Of a DNA stretch of 64,000 nucleotides, positions 61,435 to 64,000 are shown one piece after another. Position 1 is the stretch's first letter. Each line of letters starts with the position of its first letter. Source of the stretch: Pseudomonas versuta (lineage in GTDB: Bacteria; Pseudomonadota; Gammaproteobacteria; Pseudomonadales; Pseudomonadaceae); assembly GCF_001294575.1 (NCBI RefSeq), contig NZ_CP012676.1, positions 1,984,001 to 2,048,000 of the forward strand, in the 5' to 3' direction. The translations under genes and the position numbers were made by a program. A model generated the notes under the pieces. It did no database searches. It was not told the origin of the DNA and saw only the letters and a program-made list of their open reading frames with translations.

Positions 61435-64000
61435 TCGAGCGCTGGTTTCCTTACGCCCAGTTGCGGCGCGAACAGAACTGCACCCGTATCACGGCCTTTG
61501 TCATGGCCCTGATTCAAGCACTCGGCTGGATTTTCCTGCGTCTCGAATCGCCCGGCTGGAAAGCGTTGCGTGAGCAGCGTCGGCGCTTGTACCCGCACCT
61601 GGCCGACAAGCCTGCGACCATTGGCGACCCGCTGCGTTATGCGATCCAGAGTCTGTGGTTGCTGCTGGTTCGTCCCGGCGAGCATAACCGCAGCCTGCGC
61701 CAGAACAGTCTGAGCAAGGGTATAGGCTCTTTACTGCAATCTGTGCTGCGCATTGTGCAGCAGCCATGGAACCTGCTGTCCAATGCGTTTGAGCGGTTAC
61801 CCACGACGATCAGCCCGCAAGTGAATAAAAGCTCACGCTGGTGGAACACCATGGGCTGGCCCCTGCGCAAGGCCCTTTACATAGCCATTGGCGTGCTGGC
61901 GACTGTGCTGATTGTGATCTGCGTGACCGAACCCTTCGGTTATCTGGCACAACTGGTGTTCGTTGTATTGCTGTGGGGCATTGCGATGCTCGTGCGGCGT
62001 ATCCCGGGGCGCTTCCCTACCCTGTTGATGATTGCCCTGTCAGTCATCATTTCGTGCCGTTACCTGTGGTGGCGCTACACCTCGACCCTGAACTGGAACG
62101 ATTCGCTGGACCTGGTGTGCGGTCTTATTCTGCTGCTGGCAGAAACTTATTCCTGGCTGGTGCTGATCCTGGGTTACGTCCAGACCTCTTGGCCGCTCAA
62201 TCGTAAACCGGCGCAATTGCCGCGCGATACCAGCCAATGGCCCACGGTCGACCTGTTGATCCCCACTTACAACGAAGAGCTCTCGGTTACCCGCGGCACC
62301 GTGTATGCGGCACTGGGCATCGACTGGCCCAAGGACAAACTGCGTATTCATTTGCTCGATGACGGCAACCGCCCGAGTTTCAAATCGTTCGCCGAAGAAG
62401 TGGGCATCAACTACATCGCCCGAACCGACAACCGCCACGCCAAGGCCGGCAACCTGAACCATGCCCTGACTCAGATTGACGGTGAACTGGTGGCGATTTT
62501 TGACTGCGACCACATGCCCGCCCGCTCCTTCCTGCAATTGACCGTGGGCTGGTTCCTGCATGACCCCAAGCTGGCGCTGGTGCAGACACCGCACCACTTT
62601 CTGTCGCCGGACCCGTTCGAGCGTAACCTCGGCACGTTCCGCAACCGCCCCAACGAAGGCGAGCTGTTTTACGGCTTGATCCAGGACGGTAACGATATGT
62701 GGAACGCCGCGTTTTTCTGCGGCTCTTGCGCCATTGTCCGGCGTAGCGCGATCGACTCGATCGGTGGGTTCGCGGTCGAAACCGTGACCGAAGATGCCCA
62801 CACCGCTCTGCGCCTGCATCGCAACGGCTGGAACTCGGCCTATTTGAGTATCCCGCAAGCGGCGGGCCTGGCCACGGAAAGCCTGTCGGCGCACATCGGC
62901 CAGCGGATCCGCTGGGCACGTGGCATGGTGCAGATTTTCCGCACGGACAACCCGCTGTTCGGTAAAGGCCTGACGATCTTCCAGCGTATTTGCTACACCA
63001 ACGCCATGATGCACTTTCTGGTTGGGCTACCGCGAATCGTGTTCCTCACGGCGCCGCTGGCCTTTCTATTGCTTCACGCCTACATCATTTACGCCCCGGC
63101 GCTGATGATTCTGCTCTACGTATTGCCGCACATGATTCATGCCAGCCTGACCAACTCGCGGATGCAAGGCGCCTATCGCCAGACATTCTGGGGCGAGGTG
63201 TACGAGACCGTGCTGGCCTGGTACATCGCGCGGCCTACCACCGTCGCCCTGTTCAGCCCGTCCCGCGGCAAGTTCAACGTCACCGCCAAGGGCGGCATGA
63301 TGGAGGAGAACCAGTTCGACTGGCAGACCGCCAAACCGTATCTGGTGCTGTCGCTGCTTAACGTGGTCGGCCTGGGCTTTGCCGTATGGCGCCTGTTTTA
63401 CGGACCCAAGGATGAAATCTTCACTATTTTCGTCAGTGTGCTGTGGGTGATTTACAACCTGCTGATCATCGGTGCTGCCGTGGCGGTGGCCGCAGAAGTG
63501 CGCCAGGTGCGCCACACTCACCGCGTACAGACCCGCTTGCCGGGGGCGATCAAACTGAGCGACGGGCACAGCTACCCCTGCGAACTGGTGGACTACTCCG
63601 ACGGCGGGGTCGGGCTGCAACTCAGTCAACCCTTGCAATTGCCGGTCGGCACCCAGGTGTCGCTGATTCTGCAGCGCGGCAAACGCGAGTTTGTATTCCC
63701 CGGCAGCCTGACGCGCTCCAACGACATGTTTATGGGCTTGAGTTTCGCCCGGTTGGCGCCTGAACAAAAAATCGAGTTCGTGCAGTGCACCTTCGGCCGG
63801 GCCGATGCCTGGCTCGATCACAACAGCGGATTCGAAGCCGACAAGCCGATCCAGAGCCTCAGAGAGATTCTCGCTCTGGGCGCCAAAGGCTATTACCGCC
63901 TTTACCAATACCTGCCTGCCTGGGTGCGCACCATTGCGCGTCCGTTCATGCGAGTTCTTCAGTGGCTGGGCAGCTTTTTGCCGCGCATGCCCAAAGCGTC
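61431..64000 (+). CDS. bcsA: BcsA, c-di-GMP-activated cellulose synthase catalytic subunit (partial)
   Basis: The visible 856 residues cover almost the whole synthase (E. coli BcsA has 872); the stop lies outside the window. The start ATG overlaps bcsQ, with GGAGG just upstream. Helices precede and follow the GT-2 domain. Catalytic motifs run in order: VDLLIPTYNEE, HLLDDGNRP, AIFDCDHMP (DxD), VTEDAHTALRLH (TED, base), and QRIRWARG (QxxRW). The PilZ domain has RHTHRVQTR (the RxxxR site) and ELVDYSDGGVGLQ (DxSxxG), so c-di-GMP activation is expected. It polymerises UDP-glucose and moves the chain across the inner membrane. bcsB, bcsZ and bcsC should follow to the right. Confidence 0.95.
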   Translation, partial: MIERWFPYAQLRREQNCTRITAFVMALIQALGWIFLRLESPGWKALREQRRRLYPHLADKPATIGDPLRYAIQSLWLLLVRPGEHNRSLRQNSLSKGIGSLLQSVLRIVQQPWNLLSNAFERLPTTISPQVNKSSRWWNTMGWPLRKALYIAIGVLATVLIVICVTEPFGYLAQLVFVVLLWGIAMLVRRIPGRFPTLLMIALSVIISCRYLWWRYTSTLNWNDSLDLVCGLILLLAETYSWLVLILGYVQTSWPLNRKPAQLPRDTSQWPTVDLLIPTYNEELSVTRGTVYAALGIDWPKDKLRIHLLDDGNRPSFKSFAEEVGINYIARTDNRHAKAGNLNHALTQIDGELVAIFDCDHMPARSFLQLTVGWFLHDPKLALVQTPHHFLSPDPFERNLGTFRNRPNEGELFYGLIQDGNDMWNAAFFCGSCAIVRRSAIDSIGGFAVETVTEDAHTALRLHRNGWNSAYLSIPQAAGLATESLSAHIGQRIRWARGMVQIFRTDNPLFGKGLTIFQRICYTNAMMHFLVGLPRIVFLTAPLAFLLLHAYIIYAPALMILLYVLPHMIHASLTNSRMQGAYRQTFWGEVYETVLAWYIARPTTVALFSPSRGKFNVTAKGGMMEENQFDWQTAKPYLVLSLLNVVGLGFAVWRLFYGPKDEIFTIFVSVLWVIYNLLIIGAAVAVAAEVRQVRHTHRVQTRLPGAIKLSDGHSYPCELVDYSDGGVGLQLSQPLQLPVGTQVSLILQRGKREFVFPGSLTRSNDMFMGLSFARLAPEQKIEFVQCTFGRADAWLDHNSGFEADKPIQSLREILALGAKGYYRLYQYLPAWVRTIARPFMRVLQWLGSFLPRMPKA

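Noticed and set aside
62040..63014. Minus-strand frame of 324 codons inside bcsA
   Set aside because: Shadow frame in GC-rich DNA opposite the catalytic domain of the synthase.

Overview
The window looks like a chromosomal segment of a fluorescens-type Pseudomonas. Supporting signs are high GC, an OprD-family porin, PQQ glucose dehydrogenase, the palindromic repeat built on GTAGGAGCGAGCTTGCTCGC between genes, a bcsEFG-RQA cellulose operon, and Pseudomonas-style RND efflux genes. The species cannot be fixed from the sequence alone. No rRNA, tRNA or CRISPR array was seen.

Layout. 1-3.8 kb holds small-molecule catabolism: a partial hydantoinase-B subunit, a UPF0303/HbpS-like protein, oxaloacetate decarboxylase and a hydroxypyruvate-isomerase-like enzyme. 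3.9-6.4 kb is a scar: a decayed GntP-permease fragment, an AT-rich insert carrying one unrecognised gene (possible CNF-like Cys/His enzyme), and a flavin monooxygenase that has lost its start. 6.5-13.7 kb carries a tripartite RND efflux operon (outer-membrane factor, fusion protein, pump), a DUF3313 lipoprotein and a small unknown gene. 13.9-19.4 kb holds signalling genes: an OmpR/EnvZ-type pair, a GGDEF protein with a possible small upstream ORF, a thymidylate-kinase-like P-loop protein and an EAL protein. 19.5-26.6 kb has a two-domain DUF393 protein and a probable uptake/catabolic unit: OprD porin, LysR regulator, YfcC-type transporter and CocE/S15 hydrolase. A 15-bp motif is shared by the two promoter regions of that unit.

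26.7-37.9 kb is a patchwork. An FeS-type photolyase gene overlaps a 46-residue DUF2256 gene, with two inverted repeats upstream that resemble LitR/CarH light-response operators. Then come two different membrane glucose dehydrogenases about 3.2 kb apart, separated by a Rieske oxygenase, a dead integrase and a dead nitrilase-type hydrolase. A dead M20 amidohydrolase precedes the first dehydrogenase. 37.9-46.2 kb: a TerC/CBS protein, an acetyltransferase, a LysR-FAD oxidase-polyamine binding protein group, an intact tyrosine recombinase and a short-chain dehydrogenase. 46.2-56.6 kb: MgtA with a long leader, a frameshifted Na/Pi cotransporter, a SLOG-like protein, a LysE exporter divergent from a MocR regulator with an operator between them, an acyl-CoA ligase, a YgiN-like monooxygenase and a YdcH protein.

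57.0-64.0 kb is the bcs operon E-F-G-R-Q-A, tightly overlapped and running off the right edge inside bcsA. BcsA makes cellulose under c-di-GMP control, BcsE senses c-di-GMP, BcsF and BcsG decorate the polymer with phosphoethanolamine, and BcsR/BcsQ support the synthase. The GGDEF and EAL proteins at 16-19 kb could act on the same second messenger, but no direct link is visible.
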